A stretch of 64,000 bases of DNA from positions 62,001 through 126,000 of the forward strand of contig NZ_JASCQP010000026.1 of the NCBI RefSeq assembly GCF_030010555.1. The letters run 5' to 3'. This stretch comes from Halomonas rhizosphaerae. GTDB taxonomy: Bacteria > Pseudomonadota > Gammaproteobacteria > Pseudomonadales > Halomonadaceae. A program made the position numbers and the translations under genes. Positions within the stretch are counted from its first letter, which is position 1; each line of letters opens with the position of its first letter. A model generated the notes under the pieces. That model ran no database searches. It had not been told where the DNA came from and was given only the letters and a program-made list of their open reading frames with translations. This document shows positions 9,389 through 19,236 of this stretch, piece by piece.

Positions 9389-11362
9389 TCAACCCTCGCT
9401 GTCACCCAGGTGGGCCTCCGCCTCCTCGGCGCTCTCGTAGATGTGCGGCGAGACGGCGCGCGCCTCCAGGGCGTGGCCGAGCTTGCGGCGCATGAAGCCG
9501 CTGGTGGTGTAGCGGGTCACCCGGGTGTAGAAGCGCTGCTCGAGGCCGCGCACCATCTCGGTGTAGGGGGCGAGCAGGGCGTCGTCGATGCGGCAGTGGT
9601 CGTAGTTGACGATGGCCTGGACGCGGCGGCCCAGCGGGGCGAGGCGGCGCTCGACCTCCTGCTCGATGGCGTCGATGTCCTCCGGGGAGGCGACCCGCAG
9701 GTGCTCGAAGTTGATGAAGAGGATGCCTTTCTCCTCGTCGAGGCTGAAGCGCTGCGCCAGCGGCCGGTCGAGCAGCTCCTCGGCGAGCCCCATGGGCGCG
9801 TCGCGGAAGATCCGCGCGTCCATCAGCCGGGGCGGCTCGGGCATCCGCGGGGTGAAGGCCATCAGTGCCAGGACGTCTCGCTCCAGGTCGACCCCCGGGG
9901 CGATCTCGGTGAGGGTGAGCCCCTCCGGGGTGAGCTCGAACACCGCCCGCTCGGTGACGTAGCAGACCGGCTTGCCGTCCGCGGCGGCCAGGGTCCCGCT
10001 GAAGGTGCGATGCTCCACCTCGGCGACGAACTTGCCCTGGCCGACCGGGGGCGCCTCGAGCCGTCCGTCGACGATGGCAAGCGCCTCCCGGGTGGCCACG
10101 AAGGTGCCCATGAACACCACCTTGCGGGCGTTCTGGCTGATGTTGATGAAGCCGCCGGCGCCGGCCAGCCGGGGGCCGAAGCGCGAGACGTTGACGTGGC
10201 CCGCGCCATCCACCTGGGCCATGCCCAGGAAGGCGATGTCGAGCCCGCCGCCGTCGTAGAAGTCGAACTGGGCCGGCTGGTCGATGATCGCCTGGGTGTT
10301 CAGCGCCGCGCCGAAGTCGAGCCCGCCGGCCGGCAGCCCGCCGATCACCCCGGGCTCGGCGGTCAGGGTCAGGTGCTCGAGCAGGCGCTCCTCGCTCGCC
10401 ACCGCGCCGACGCCCTCGGGCATGCCGATCCCCAGGTTGACCACGCTGTTGGGCCTGAGCTCGAAGGCCGCGCGCCGGGCGATGATCTTGCGGGCCGAGA
10501 GCGGCAGCGGCTCGGGCGTCGCCATGGGGGCGCGGATCTCGCCGGAGAAGGCCGGGTTGTAGGCGGTGCGGAAGGTCTGCCAGTGGTGGGCCGGATCCTC
10601 GCAGACCACTACGCAGTCGACCAGGATGCCGGGGATCTTCACGTCCTTGGGGTGCAGGGTGCCGTGCTCGGCGAGGCGCTCCACCTGCACGATCACCACG
10701 CCCCCGGAGTTGCGCACCGCCGTGGCGATGGCCAGCGCCTCCAGGGTCAGGGCCTCGCGCTCCATGCTGACGTTGCCCAGGGTGTCGGCGGTGGTGCCGC
10801 GCAGCAGCGCCACCTGCAGCGGCAGGGCCCGGTAGAAGAGGTACTCCTGGCCGTCGATGGGCAGCAGCGAGACGCGCTCCTCGAGGGTGACGTCGTTGAT
10901 CCGGCCACCGCCCAGGCGCGGGTCGACGAAGGTGCCCAGGCCGACGCGGGTGAGGGTGCCCGGCTTGCCGGCGGCAATGTCGCGGAAGAGGTGCGAGATC
11001 ACCCCCTGGGGCAGGTTCCAGGCCTGGATGCGCCCCTCGATGGCGAGCTTCTGCAGGGCGGGCACCAGCCCCCAGTGGCCCCCGATCACCTTCGCCACCA
11101 GCCCCTCGTGGCCCAGGTGATTGAGCCCGCGCTCCTTGCCGTCGCCCTGGCCGGCGGCATACATCAGGGTCAGGTCGTGGGGCTCGCCGGTCTCCAGGAA
11201 ACGCGCCTCCAGGGCCACCGCCAGCCCCTCGGCGAAGCCGATGCCGACGAAGCCGCCGGTCGCCAGGGCGTCGCCGTCACGGATCAGGTTCACGGCCTCG
11301 CGGGCGGAGACCACCTTGCCCTTCGCGGTGAAGGGCTGGCGGGAGAGCAGGGGATGGGGCAT
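9389..11362 (-). CDS. Acyl-CoA:acetate/3-ketoacid CoA-transferase (family I), with C-terminal extension
   Basis: This is a 657-residue fused alpha-beta family I CoA-transferase, like propionate CoA-transferase and YdiF. The N-terminal half holds the [16 protein letters not shown] nucleotide-like segment. The second half holds [14 protein letters not shown] and, shortly after, the [10 protein letters not shown] segment with the catalytic Glu of the EXGXXG motif. It would move CoA between short-chain acids through a glutamyl-CoA intermediate. Residues beyond about 520 form an extra 130-residue region not found in the approximately 520-residue YdiF type. ATG 11362 follows AGGA. No operon partner. 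Confidence 0.88.
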   Translation of the reverse strand: MPHPLLSRQPFTAKGKVVSAREAVNLIRDGDALATGGFVGIGFAEGLAVALEARFLETGEPHDLTLMYAAGQGDGKERGLNHLGHEGLVAKVIGGHWGLVPALQKLAIEGRIQAWNLPQGVISHLFRDIAAGKPGTLTRVGLGTFVDPRLGGGRINDVTLEERVSLLPIDGQEYLFYRALPLQVALLRGTTADTLGNVSMEREALTLEALAIATAVRNSGGVVIVQVERLAEHGTLHPKDVKIPGILVDCVVVCEDPAHHWQTFRTAYNPAFSGEIRAPMATPEPLPLSARKIIARRAAFELRPNSVVNLGIGMPEGVGAVASEERLLEHLTLTAEPGVIGGLPAGGLDFGAALNTQAIIDQPAQFDFYDGGGLDIAFLGMAQVDGAGHVNVSRFGPRLAGAGGFINISQNARKVVFMGTFVATREALAIVDGRLEAPPVGQGKFVAEVEHRTFSGTLAAADGKPVCYVTERAVFELTPEGLTLTEIAPGVDLERDVLALMAFTPRMPEPPRLMDARIFRDAPMGLAEELLDRPLAQRFSLDEEKGILFINFEHLRVASPEDIDAIEQEVERRLAPLGRRVQAIVNYDHCRIDDALLAPYTEMVRGLEQRFYTRVTRYTTSGFMRRKLGHALEARAVSPHIYESAEEAEAHLGDSEG

Positions 11363-11473
11363 GGCGGGCGTCCTGGTGAGGGTGCTTTGTAATTGTGCCT
11401 TGTGGAGGCTCCTTCACGGTAGCACGCGTCCCGGGTGCCGGCAGGGCTTGCCAGGCGGGGGAGAAGTGTCGAA

Positions 11474-11493
11474 TACTGTTAATATATACAGTA
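11474..11493. promoter_or_regulatory. LexA (SOS) box of umuDC
   Basis: TACTGTTAATATATACAGTA is a near-perfect match to the gammaproteobacterial LexA consensus (CTG-N10-CAG with an AT-rich centre). It lies 16 bp upstream of the umuD start codon, where bound LexA would block transcription of the umuDC pair until DNA damage. Confidence 0.93.
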
Positions 11494-11509
11494 TTTGAGG
11501 GAGAGGCCC

Positions 11510-11968
11510 ATGATGTCGTCGCTGTCCACCACCGCTCGGGTGATCGGCCGCGCCGTGCTATTCCCTGGCGAGTCGGCTCAGCCGCTGATGGGGTGCCGGG
11601 TACGGGCGGGCTTCCCGAGCCCCGCCGACGACCACCTGGACGTGGAGATCGACCTGCACGCCCATGTCGTGCGCCGCCCGGCCGCCACCTACTTCGTGCG
11701 GGCCGAGGGCGACTCCATGCTCGGCGACGGCATCCACGACGGCGACCTGCTGGTGGTGGACCGCAGCCTGGAGCCGCTGCCCGGGCGGGTAGTGGTGATC
11801 GCCGTGGATGGCGAGCCCACCGTGAAGCGCCTGGAGCGCCGCGGCGAGCAGACCTTCCTGGTGGCCAGCAACCCGCGCTTCGCGCCGATCCCCCTGACGG
11901 GCCGTGAATGCGAGGTGTGGGGCGTGGTCACCCATGTGCTCCACGCCCTGCCGGGGGGCGAGCCGTGA
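11510..11968 (+). CDS. umuD: UmuD, self-cleaving subunit of DNA polymerase V
   Basis: This 152-residue S24-family protein has the cleavage site Ala33-Gly34 within [10 protein letters not shown]. coli uses Cys-Gly. The catalytic Ser69 (in AEGDSM) and Lys106 (in EPTVKRL) are 37 residues apart, as in E. coli UmuD. RecA-stimulated cleavage would give UmuD', which joins UmuC for translesion synthesis. ATG 11510 follows GAGGGAGAGG; an upstream in-frame TTG at 11495 is less likely because it abuts the LexA box. Overlaps umuC by 4 nt (GTGA). Confidence 0.95.
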   Translation: MMSSLSTTARVIGRAVLFPGESAQPLMGCRVRAGFPSPADDHLDVEIDLHAHVVRRPAATYFVRAEGDSMLGDGIHDGDLLVVDRSLEPLPGRVVVIAVDGEPTVKRLERRGEQTFLVASNPRFAPIPLTGRECEVWGVVTHVLHALPGGEP

Positions 11969-13239
11969 TCGCCCTGGTCGACTGCAACAACTTCTACGTC
12001 AGCTGCGAGCGGGTCTTCGCCCCGCGCCTGGAGGGGCGACCGGTCGGGGTGCTCTCCAACAACGACGGCTGTGTGGTGGCGCGCTCCAACGAGCTCAAGG
12101 CGCTGGGCGTGGCGATGGGCGCGCCGATGCACCTGCTGCCGCCGGCCATCCGCCGCCAGGCGGTGCTGCTCTCCAGCAACTATGCGCTCTACGGCGACAT
12201 GAGCCGCCGGGTCAACCTGATCCTGGCCGAGTTCTCGCCGGACGTGGAGGCCTACTCCATCGACGAGAGCTTCGTGGGTTTTTCCGGCTTCGCCCCGAGC
12301 GGCCTGGAGGCGCATGCCCAGCGACTGCGCGAGACGGTGCGCCGCGATACCGGCATCCCGGTCTGCGTGGGGCTGGCGCCGACCCGGGTGCTGGCCAAGG
12401 TGGCCAACCGGGCGGCCAAGTCGCTCGCGGTTTACGAGGGCGTCTGCCTGCTCGAGGCCGACGGGCCCGCCACCCGGGCGCTGCTCGAGGGGCTGCCGGT
12501 GACCGAACTGTGGGGGGTGGCGCGACGCACCGCCGAACGCCTCGCGCTGATGGAGATCCACACCGCCTGGCAGCTGCGCCAGGCCGACCCCAAGCAGGTC
12601 CGGCGCCATTTCTCGGTGGTGCTGGAGCGCATCGTCTGGGAGCTGCGCGGCCGCCCGGCCATCGTCCTCGATGACGTCCATGAGCCGCGCCAGCGTATCA
12701 TGGTCTCGCTCTCCTTCGGGCGGCTGACCGGCGCCTTCCCGGACCTGCAGGAGGCGGTGCGCCAGCACGCCGCCCGGGCCGCCGAGAAGCTGCGTGGCCA
12801 GGGCAGCCAGGCCCGGGCGCTGATGGTCTTTGTGCGCACCAACCCGCACCTGGCCGGCGAGCGCCAGTACCGCAACAGCGTGGTGGTACCCTTGCCGGCA
12901 CCCAGCGACGACAGTCGCGAGCTGCTCGAGGCCGCCGCCCATGGGCTCGCGGCGATCTTCCTCGAGGGCGTGCGCTACCAGAAGTGCGGGGTGATGCTGC
13001 TCGACCTGGTGGAGGCCGACCGCCACCAGCTCTCGCTGCTGGCGCCACGCAGCGAGGCCGCGCGTGGGCGCAGCCAGCGGCTGATGGCGACGGTGGACCG
13101 GCTCAACCGCGAGATGGGCCGCGATACCGTGCGCTTCGGCCTGCCGCGCCGGGGCACCGCCTGGGCGCTGCGCTGCGAGCGGCGCACCTCGCGCTACACC
13201 ACCCGCTGGGACGAGTTGATGCGGGTCAAGACGCGCTGA
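11965..13239 (+). CDS. umuC: UmuC, Y-family DNA polymerase V catalytic subunit
   Basis: This is a 424-residue Y-family polymerase (E. coli UmuC has 422). The palm opens with [17 protein letters not shown], holding the first metal-binding Asp, and [10 protein letters not shown] carries the second acidic pair (D-E). The [17 protein letters not shown] finger region, helix-hairpin-helix ([12 protein letters not shown]) and little-finger domain follow. The GTG start overlaps the umuD stop, so the two are translationally coupled. Together with UmuD' it copies past DNA lesions with low fidelity. Both are under the LexA box at 11474. Confidence 0.96.
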   Translation: MIALVDCNNFYVSCERVFAPRLEGRPVGVLSNNDGCVVARSNELKALGVAMGAPMHLLPPAIRRQAVLLSSNYALYGDMSRRVNLILAEFSPDVEAYSIDESFVGFSGFAPSGLEAHAQRLRETVRRDTGIPVCVGLAPTRVLAKVANRAAKSLAVYEGVCLLEADGPATRALLEGLPVTELWGVARRTAERLALMEIHTAWQLRQADPKQVRRHFSVVLERIVWELRGRPAIVLDDVHEPRQRIMVSLSFGRLTGAFPDLQEAVRQHAARAAEKLRGQGSQARALMVFVRTNPHLAGERQYRNSVVVPLPAPSDDSRELLEAAAHGLAAIFLEGVRYQKCGVMLLDLVEADRHQLSLLAPRSEAARGRSQRLMATVDRLNREMGRDTVRFGLPRRGTAWALRCERRTSRYTTRWDELMRVKTR

Positions 13240-13356
13240 GAAGGTGCCGCAAGTCGGGGTGATGCGGGGTTTCCGCGGCGAGGCGATTGGCTACACTGGG
13301 GGCGCACCGGCGTGGCCGTTCGTCGCGCCGGCAGGTCATCGACAGGGAGAAGCATC

Positions 13357-14109
13357 ATGCGCATGAAGGGCAAGAACGTCATCGTCACCGGCGGCGCCAG
13401 CGGCATCGGTCTGGCCAGCGTCGAGCGCTGCCTGGAGGAGGGCGCCAGCGTGGTCATCGCCGACCTCGAGGGCGGCGACGGCCAGGCACAGGCCGCACGG
13501 CTCGATGACCGGTACGACGGCCGCTGCCTGTTCAAGGCGTGCGACGTCACCGACACCGCCCAGGTCGACCGCCTGTTCGCGGACACCGTGGCCGAGCTCG
13601 GCAGCGTGGAGGCGGTGTTCAACAACGCCGGCATCGGTGGCATCTGCCCCACCGACGAGCTTAGCGACGATGACTACCTGAAGGTCATCGACATCAACCT
13701 CAACGGGGTCTTCCGGGTGGCCCGGGCCGCGCTGCGGGTGATGTACCGCCAGGGCGGCGGCAGCATCGTCAACTGCGCCTCCATCCTCGGGGTCTTCGGG
13801 CAGTCCCAGACTGCCGCCTACACCGCCGCCAAGGGCGGGGTGGTCAACATGACCCGGACCCTGGCCATCGAGGCGGCGCCGAAGGGCGTGCGGGTCAACG
13901 CCATCGGCCCGGGCTATATCGACACCCCGCTGCTCGAGGCCCTGGACGATGACATGCTGCAGGGGCTGATCGGCCTGCATCCCATCGGCCGCCTGGGTCG
14001 CCCGGAGGAGATCGCCAACGCCTTCCTGTTCCTGGCCAGCGACGAGGCCAGCTTCGTCACCGGGGCCCACCTGCTGGTCGATGGCGGCTTCACCGCCGGC
14101 AAGTCCTGA
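13357..14109 (+). CDS. Short-chain dehydrogenase/reductase (SDR)
   Basis: This is a 250-residue classical SDR. The cofactor motif TGGASGIG lies at 11-18, NNAG near 90, an active-site Ser lies in NCASILG, and YTAAKGG gives the catalytic Tyr and Lys. The acidic residue after the second strand (ADLEGGDG) suggests NAD(H) over NADP(H). The substrate is unknown; close relatives are often named glucose 1-dehydrogenase or 3-ketoacyl reductase. ATG 13357 follows CAGGGAGAAG. It ends 4 bp from the convergent MFS gene, so it could act with the dicarboxylate operon, but that is speculation. Confidence 0.87.
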   Translation: MRMKGKNVIVTGGASGIGLASVERCLEEGASVVIADLEGGDGQAQAARLDDRYDGRCLFKACDVTDTAQVDRLFADTVAELGSVEAVFNNAGIGGICPTDELSDDDYLKVIDINLNGVFRVARAALRVMYRQGGGSIVNCASILGVFGQSQTAAYTAAKGGVVNMTRTLAIEAAPKGVRVNAIGPGYIDTPLLEALDDDMLQGLIGLHPIGRLGRPEEIANAFLFLASDEASFVTGAHLLVDGGFTAGKS

Positions 14110-14113
14110 GGCG

Positions 14114-15328
14114 TTATCCGGCGCCATTCTCGACCGGTAGCTGTTCGGCGGCCTCGCGCCGGGCGGCGAGGCGGGCCTGGCGGGTCAGCCACAGACCGAC
14201 CAGGGCCACGCCGGCGAGCACCGCGAAGACCGGCGTGTAGCGGCCGAACAGGCCGTGCAGCGCCGTGAACAGGGGCAGGCCGAGCAGCACGCCGCCATAG
14301 GTGAAGACCAGGCAGCCGCCGGCGGCATCGGCGATGCGCTCGGCCGGCGCCAGCTGGGTGATCTCGGCCATGAAGACGCCGTTCCAGCCTAGCGACGAGA
14401 GGCTCAGCAGGCACAGCAGGCCGGTGACCAGCGGCCTGGGCCAGGCCGGCGTCATGGTGGCCACCAGCAGGGCGCCGACGGCGGTGGTGCAGGCGATCAT
14501 GGCGAGGGTGGTCAGGCGGTCGCCCAGCAGGTCGCCGATCCAGCCCCAGCCGATGCGCCCGACGATCCCGACGACCTGCACGGCGGACATCACCAGCCCC
14601 GCCTCGACCAGGCCGAAGGCCAGGTCCTCCACCAGCAGCGCCACCGTGAAGGCAGAGACCGACAGCTGGATCGCCGAGAAGCAGAGGCTGAGCAGCGCCA
14701 CGTGGCGCAGTGAACGCTGGTGCCAGACGACGGCGAGCCCGGCGAAGGGGGTGGCCAGCCACGGCGTGTGGGGGGCGCGCTGATCGTCCCAGCGCGGGCG
14801 GGCGAGCTGCAGGGCGGCGATGCCGGCCAGGGCGAGGCCGGTGAGCATCAGCAGCCCCGCCTGCCAGCCGATGACCAGCGCCAGGGCGGGGGCGCTGGCG
14901 CCGGCGATCACCCCGCCCAGGGGCACGCCGGACTGCTTGAGGGAGAAGATCAGCCCGCGCCGCCCGGGTGGGGTGAAGCGCACCAGCAGCAGCGAGGCCG
15001 AGGGGTTGGTCAGGCCATAGCCGAGGCCGGCCAACAGCGAGGCGACGGCGAAGCTCGGCAGGGTGGGGATGGCCAGCAGCCCGGCCCCGCCGCCCAGCAG
15101 GGCCAGCGAGAGCTGGCTGGTACGACAGGGGCCCAGGCGCCGGGTCAGGGGGCCGCCCACCAGGGAGGTCAGCATGGCGCCGGCGAAGATCAGGCTGACC
15201 TGCAGGCCCACCGTGGCCGAGGAGACGCCCAGGGCCCTGGCCACCTCGGGCGCGATGGCGGCGGGAAACAGCGCCACCAGCGAGGAGAAGGCCAGGACCA
15301 GGGTGGTGGCGAGCAGGACGACCGGCAC
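14114..15328 (-). CDS. MFS transporter
   Basis: This 404-residue major facilitator protein has about 12 transmembrane helices. Loop 2-3 has GGPLTRRLGPCR, the second half has GRIGWGWIGDLLGDR in the matching loop, and the central loop is polar. The short spacing behind the HMG-CoA-lyase-like gene (6 bp) makes it the last gene of the gntR-caiB-dctMPQ-lyase operon. It may export a product or import a related acid; the operon already has a TRAP importer, so its role is unclear. Confidence 0.85.
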   Translation of the reverse strand: MPVVLLATTLVLAFSSLVALFPAAIAPEVARALGVSSATVGLQVSLIFAGAMLTSLVGGPLTRRLGPCRTSQLSLALLGGGAGLLAIPTLPSFAVASLLAGLGYGLTNPSASLLLVRFTPPGRRGLIFSLKQSGVPLGGVIAGASAPALALVIGWQAGLLMLTGLALAGIAALQLARPRWDDQRAPHTPWLATPFAGLAVVWHQRSLRHVALLSLCFSAIQLSVSAFTVALLVEDLAFGLVEAGLVMSAVQVVGIVGRIGWGWIGDLLGDRLTTLAMIACTTAVGALLVATMTPAWPRPLVTGLLCLLSLSSLGWNGVFMAEITQLAPAERIADAAGGCLVFTYGGVLLGLPLFTALHGLFGRYTPVFAVLAGVALVGLWLTRQARLAARREAAEQLPVENGAG

Positions 15329-15334
15329 GACGGC

Positions 15335-16267
15335 TCAGGCCACCCGGTCCCTGGGCACCTGCCGCAGGTGGCTGGCGGTCTGCCCCCCGGGGAGGGCGGC
15401 GATGGCATCGGCCGCCGCCAGCAGCCGAGACAGGTCGATCCCGCTGTCGACCTGGCCCCCGTTGAGGGCGTAGACGAGGTCTTCCGTGGCCGTGTTGCCG
15501 GTGGCCCCGGGGGCGAAGGGGCAGCCACCGAGGCCGGCGCAGGCGGCGTCCACCGTGGTGGCACCGTTATGGATAGCGAACAGCGCGTTGGCCACGCCCA
15601 TGCCGTAGGTGTCGTGGCCATGGAAGGCCCACGTCAGGCGCGGTCCGCGGTGTCGTGCGACCAGCTGGCGGAAGTGCTCGGCCACCCGGTAGGGCGTGGC
15701 GCGCCCGGTGGTGTCGCAGAGGGCGACCTCGAGGTGGAGGTCGCCGCAGAGGGCGCGGGCCCGTGAGAGGACGTCATCGACCTGGTGCCAGGCGATGCTG
15801 CCCTCGTAGGGACAGTCGAAGCTGGTGCCCAGGTCGAGGCGCAGGCAGGCATTGCCGTCGTGCTCGAGGAGCTCGACGATGCGGGCGAGATCCTCGAGGG
15901 ATTGCGCCACGCTGCGCCGCACGTTGGCCTGGTTGTGAGACTCGGAGACCGAGACCACGAAGACCAGCTCGCGAATGCCCTGGGCCAGGGCCAGTTCCGC
16001 GCCCCTGAGGTTGGGCACCAGGGCCGAGAAGCGCATGGCGGCCCGGTCGGCGAAGGCGGCGACCAGCGCCCCGGTATCGGCCATCTGCGGGATGGCTCGG
16101 GGGCTGACGAAGGAGCCGATCTCCATGCGGGTGATGCCGGCATCGATCAGCCGCTGGATGCAGCGGATCTTCTCGTCCGTGGGCAGCGGCTCGCGGATCG
16201 ACTGGAAACCGTCGCGCGGGGCGACCTCGACGATGTCCACCCGCTCGGGTGGCGACAGCAGGTTCAT
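15335..16267 (-). CDS. Hydroxymethylglutaryl-CoA lyase-like enzyme
   Basis: This 310-residue HMGL-like TIM-barrel protein keeps the metal and catalytic residues: Arg18-Asp19 in APRDGFQ, the FHGHDTYGMGVAN histidines, and the Cys of the signature AGLGGCPFAPGATGN. The classical PRDGLQN is PRDGFQS here, so the substrate may differ from HMG-CoA (for example citramalyl-CoA or another 3-hydroxy-3-methyl acyl-CoA). It would split the CoA ester into acetyl-CoA and a keto acid. The start codon overlaps the DctQ stop by 4 nt (ATGA), showing translational coupling. Confidence 0.88.
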   Translation of the reverse strand: MNLLSPPERVDIVEVAPRDGFQSIREPLPTDEKIRCIQRLIDAGITRMEIGSFVSPRAIPQMADTGALVAAFADRAAMRFSALVPNLRGAELALAQGIRELVFVVSVSESHNQANVRRSVAQSLEDLARIVELLEHDGNACLRLDLGTSFDCPYEGSIAWHQVDDVLSRARALCGDLHLEVALCDTTGRATPYRVAEHFRQLVARHRGPRLTWAFHGHDTYGMGVANALFAIHNGATTVDAACAGLGGCPFAPGATGNTATEDLVYALNGGQVDSGIDLSRLLAAADAIAALPGGQTASHLRQVPRDRVA

Positions 16268-16779
16268 CGGGTTTTCTCCTCGTCAGCGGCACCGGCCAGT
16301 CGTGGCACGGCCGCCAGGGCATCGATCAGGAACTGCAGGCCCAGGGCGGCGAAGCCGATCGGCAACAGCGCATAGGGATACACCATGGGGGTGCCCAGCG
16401 AGCTGGAGACCCGTTCGCCGTACTCGAGGGCCTGCAGGGCCATGATGCCGCCGCGCCACACCAGGATGGCGCAGAAGGCGAGACCCAGCAGCCCGGTGGC
16501 CAGGTCGATGGCGCCGCGCAGGCGCCGCGGCAGCTTGTCCTTGAAGTAGGTGATGCGGATATGGGCGTCGTGGCGCTGGGCCTCGGCGGCGCCGATCACG
16601 GCCAGGTAGACCAGCAGGAAGGAGTTGATCTCCAGGCTCCAGCTGGTCGGGGCCGTGAAGACGTAGCGCATGATGGCGTCGTAGCAGATCGACGCCATCA
16701 TGAACATCAGCACCGCCATCGACGTCCAGCGCAGGACGGCCAGCAGGCCGTCCCAGCTCCGCATGGCAGTCATGGTCAT
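16264..16779 (-). CDS. dctQ: TRAP transporter small permease (DctQ type)
   Basis: This 171-residue protein has four transmembrane helices in the DctQ pattern, with AIMRYVFTAPTSWSLEINSFLLVYLAVIG covering helices 1-2 (given as AIMRYVFTAPTSWSLEINSF and following). It is the small membrane subunit that works with DctM and the DctP binding protein in Na+-driven uptake of organic acids. ATG 16779 follows GAGGGAGAG. It lies 11 bp after dctP and overlaps the lyase gene. The order M-P-Q, with Q last, is less common than P-Q-M. Confidence 0.9.
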   Translation of the reverse strand: MTMTAMRSWDGLLAVLRWTSMAVLMFMMASICYDAIMRYVFTAPTSWSLEINSFLLVYLAVIGAAEAQRHDAHIRITYFKDKLPRRLRGAIDLATGLLGLAFCAILVWRGGIMALQALEYGERVSSSLGTPMVYPYALLPIGFAALGLQFLIDALAAVPRLAGAADEEKTR

Positions 16780-16790
16780 GGCACTCTCCC

Positions 16791-17837
16791 TCAGGCCTCG
16801 CCCAGGGCCAGGGCGATGGCCCGGTTGCCGACCTCCTCGCCGACCTCTTCCTTCCACATGTCCCAGACGTCCTGGACGCCGGCGTTGAAGGTCTCGAGGT
16901 CCTCCTCGGTGGGCTCGACGATCTCGACGCCGGCCTCCTCGACCTGGGGCCAGTACTCGTTGGGGTAGATGTCGTTGTTGCAGTGCTCGATGAAGTTCTC
17001 GTCGTACCAGTCGGCGGCCTTCTGCAGCACGGCACGGACGTCGTCGTCGAGGTTGTCCCAGGTGTCGCGCAGCATGAAGGGCGCCACCGAGAAGCCGGTG
17101 ATCGGCAGCTTGTAGCAGACCTTGAGCTGCTCCTGGAGGCTGCGGCCGATGACCGTCGAGATGTTGAAGACCCCCGCGTCCACGGTGCCGCGCTGCAGCG
17201 CCATGTAGGTCTCCGAGGAGGGAATGCGGGTCGCGCCCACGTTGTAGGGCTCGAAGGCCTGGGTGGCCTCGAAGCCGACGATGCGCACCTTCTTGCCGCG
17301 CACCTCGTCGAGGCGGCGGATCGGGCTCGCCTCGGTGCTCCACAGGTACTCCGGCTCGAGGATGCCCCCCCCGGAGGTGAGCATGTAGAGGTTCTCCTCG
17401 GCCAGCACCTCGTTGATCAGCTCCATCAGCGGGCTGCCCTGGCGCAGGCGCTCCGGATTGCGGTAGAGCTCGCCGACCACCCCGGGCAGGCCGGTCACGC
17501 CGAGGATGGGGATCGAGCGGGTGATGTAGGAGAAGGTGTGGAACATGAAATCGATGCTGCGCGCACGCAGCGCCGGCAGCTGCTCGTCCACCTTGAGCAG
17601 CTGGCCGGAGTCGTAGAACTCCACCGACAGGGCGTCACCGCCGTTCTCCTTGAGCATCTCCACGAAGCGGTTGGAGCCGTAGGTCAGCGCCTTGTAGGAG
17701 TCGGGCAGGTAGGTGACGCCGGTCAGGGTGGTGGCGGCGTGGCTGCGGGGCGCCAGCAGACTCTGGGTGCCGAACAGGGTGGCACCGGCGGTGGCGAAGG
17801 TGCCGTACTTCAGGACTTGGCGACGGGAAAGCGTCAT
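16791..17837 (-). CDS. dctP: TRAP transporter substrate-binding protein (DctP type), Tat signal
   Basis: This is a 348-residue periplasmic binding protein. The N-terminus has a twin-arginine signal (SRRQVLKYGTFATAGATLF) with a likely cleavage after SHA, so it may be exported folded. The body is DctP-like, with FMLRDTWDNLDDDVRAVLQK and a GSPLMELINEV segment. The conserved Arg that binds a substrate carboxylate is expected in the VRIVGFEATQAF region. It would bring an organic acid to DctQM. The substrate is unknown; the operon suggests a branched dicarboxylate. Confidence 0.9.
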   Translation of the reverse strand: MTLSRRQVLKYGTFATAGATLFGTQSLLAPRSHAATTLTGVTYLPDSYKALTYGSNRFVEMLKENGGDALSVEFYDSGQLLKVDEQLPALRARSIDFMFHTFSYITRSIPILGVTGLPGVVGELYRNPERLRQGSPLMELINEVLAEENLYMLTSGGGILEPEYLWSTEASPIRRLDEVRGKKVRIVGFEATQAFEPYNVGATRIPSSETYMALQRGTVDAGVFNISTVIGRSLQEQLKVCYKLPITGFSVAPFMLRDTWDNLDDDVRAVLQKAADWYDENFIEHCNNDIYPNEYWPQVEEAGVEIVEPTEEDLETFNAGVQDVWDMWKEEVGEEVGNRAIALALGEA

Positions 17838-17934
17838 GGTGAATCTCCTGCTTGTTGTTGTGATGAGTCGTTGTGATGGACCGTTGCGACGGTCGGTTGT
17901 GACGGTTCACTTCACTGACGTTGATACACCGGGG

Positions 17935-19224
17935 CTACATCAGCCCCGGCAACCACAGGCTGAGGCCGGGGAAGAACACGAACAGCATCAGCACGAGGAA
18001 CTGCACGGCGACGAAGGGCAGGGCGCTCCGGATGATCTCCTCCACCGAGAGTTCGGGACAGACCCCGCGCAGCGCATAGAGGTTGAGCCCCACCGGCGGG
18101 GTGACCACGGCGATCTCCAGGTTGAGCACCATGACGATGCCGAACCACAGCGGATCGTAGCCCAGGGCGGTGATCAGCGGCAGCAGCACCGGGGTGGTCA
18201 CCACGATCAGCGACACGGCATCGACGATCATGCCCAGCAGGATCAGCAGCAGCATCACCGCCACCAGGATCGCCCAGGCGGGCAGGCCGGTGGCGGTAAG
18301 CGCCTCGGTGAGCAGCTGCGGGACGCGTACCATGTTGAGGTAGTCGCCGAAGATCTTGGCGCAGCCGATGATCAGCAGGATGGCGCCGCTGATCCGCGCC
18401 GTGGTGGCCAGTATCTCCAGGAAGCGGCGCCAGCTGAGGCTGCGAAACACCAGGGTGGCGATCAGGAAGGCGCCGGCGGCGCCGATGCCCGCCGCCTCGC
18501 TGGGAGTGGCCAGGCCCGAGTAGATCGAGCCGAGCACCGCCACCACCAGCAGGCCGGCGTGCCAGATGTTGGCCAGGCTCGCCCAGCGCTGGCGCCAGGT
18601 GAAGTGCTCCTCGCTGGCCGGTGCCTCGGCCGGGTTCAGGCGCACGCGGATGTAGATGAACAGTGATAGGGCCAGCGCCAGCACGATGCCGGGCACGATG
18701 CCGCCGATGAATAGATCGGCCACCGAGACGCTGGAGACCGCGCCATAGATGATGAAGGGCACGCTGGGCGGGATCAGCATGGCCAGGGCACCGGCGCTGA
18801 CCACGGCGCCGGCGGCCAGCGAGCGGCTGTAGCCGCGCTGAAGCATCTGCGGTACGGCGATGGAGCCCACGGCGGCGACGCCGGCGAGGCTCACCCCCGA
18901 GACCGCGCCGAACATCGCCGAGGCGCCCACCGAGGAGATCGCCAGGCTGCCGCGCAGCCAGTTGAGCCAGCGCACCGCGGCGGTGAACAGGCTCGAACCT
19001 ACCGGGGTGGCGCCCAGGAAGTTTCCCATCAGGATGAACAGCGGCAGGGCGATCAGCTCGAAGGCGTTGAGCTGGCCGAAGAGCGACGAGGGCGCGAAGA
19101 AGAACGCCAGCGAGCCGCGGGCCATGTAGAGCCCGACCAGGCCGGAGAGGCCCAGGGCCAGGAAGATCGGGAAGCCGATGGTGATCAGCACGACCAGCAC
19201 GACCAGGACGATGACGGGATCCAT
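17935..19224 (-). CDS. dctM: TRAP transporter large permease (DctM type)
   Basis: This 429-residue protein has about 12 membrane helices of the DctM/ion-transporter family: IGFPIFLALGLSGLVGLYMA at the N-terminus, ALPLFILMGNFLG, and the MLIPPSVPFIIYG signature (P-P-S) of the re-entrant loop. It is the main transport channel of the TRAP system encoded here. It lies 12 bp behind the CoA-transferase gene. The 97-bp gap to dctP holds only imperfect GTTGTGA-type repeats. Confidence 0.92.
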   Translation of the reverse strand: MDPVIVLVVLVVLITIGFPIFLALGLSGLVGLYMARGSLAFFFAPSSLFGQLNAFELIALPLFILMGNFLGATPVGSSLFTAAVRWLNWLRGSLAISSVGASAMFGAVSGVSLAGVAAVGSIAVPQMLQRGYSRSLAAGAVVSAGALAMLIPPSVPFIIYGAVSSVSVADLFIGGIVPGIVLALALSLFIYIRVRLNPAEAPASEEHFTWRQRWASLANIWHAGLLVVAVLGSIYSGLATPSEAAGIGAAGAFLIATLVFRSLSWRRFLEILATTARISGAILLIIGCAKIFGDYLNMVRVPQLLTEALTATGLPAWAILVAVMLLLILLGMIVDAVSLIVVTTPVLLPLITALGYDPLWFGIVMVLNLEIAVVTPPVGLNLYALRGVCPELSVEEIIRSALPFVAVQFLVLMLFVFFPGLSLWLPGLM

Positions 19225-19236
19225 GGGGTGGCGTCC

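Noticed and set aside
9410-11392. A 660-codon open frame on the plus strand opposite the CoA-transferase, and a similar 1280-codon frame opposite purL
   Set aside because: These are antisense shadows produced by high GC and codon bias. They read as Gly/Asp/His/Leu-rich low-complexity protein with no domain, while the other strand encodes a clear family.
17838-17934. Imperfect GTTGTGA-type repeats between dctM and dctP as an operator array
   Set aside because: The units are too irregular and lie inside an operon. Chance low complexity is enough to explain them.
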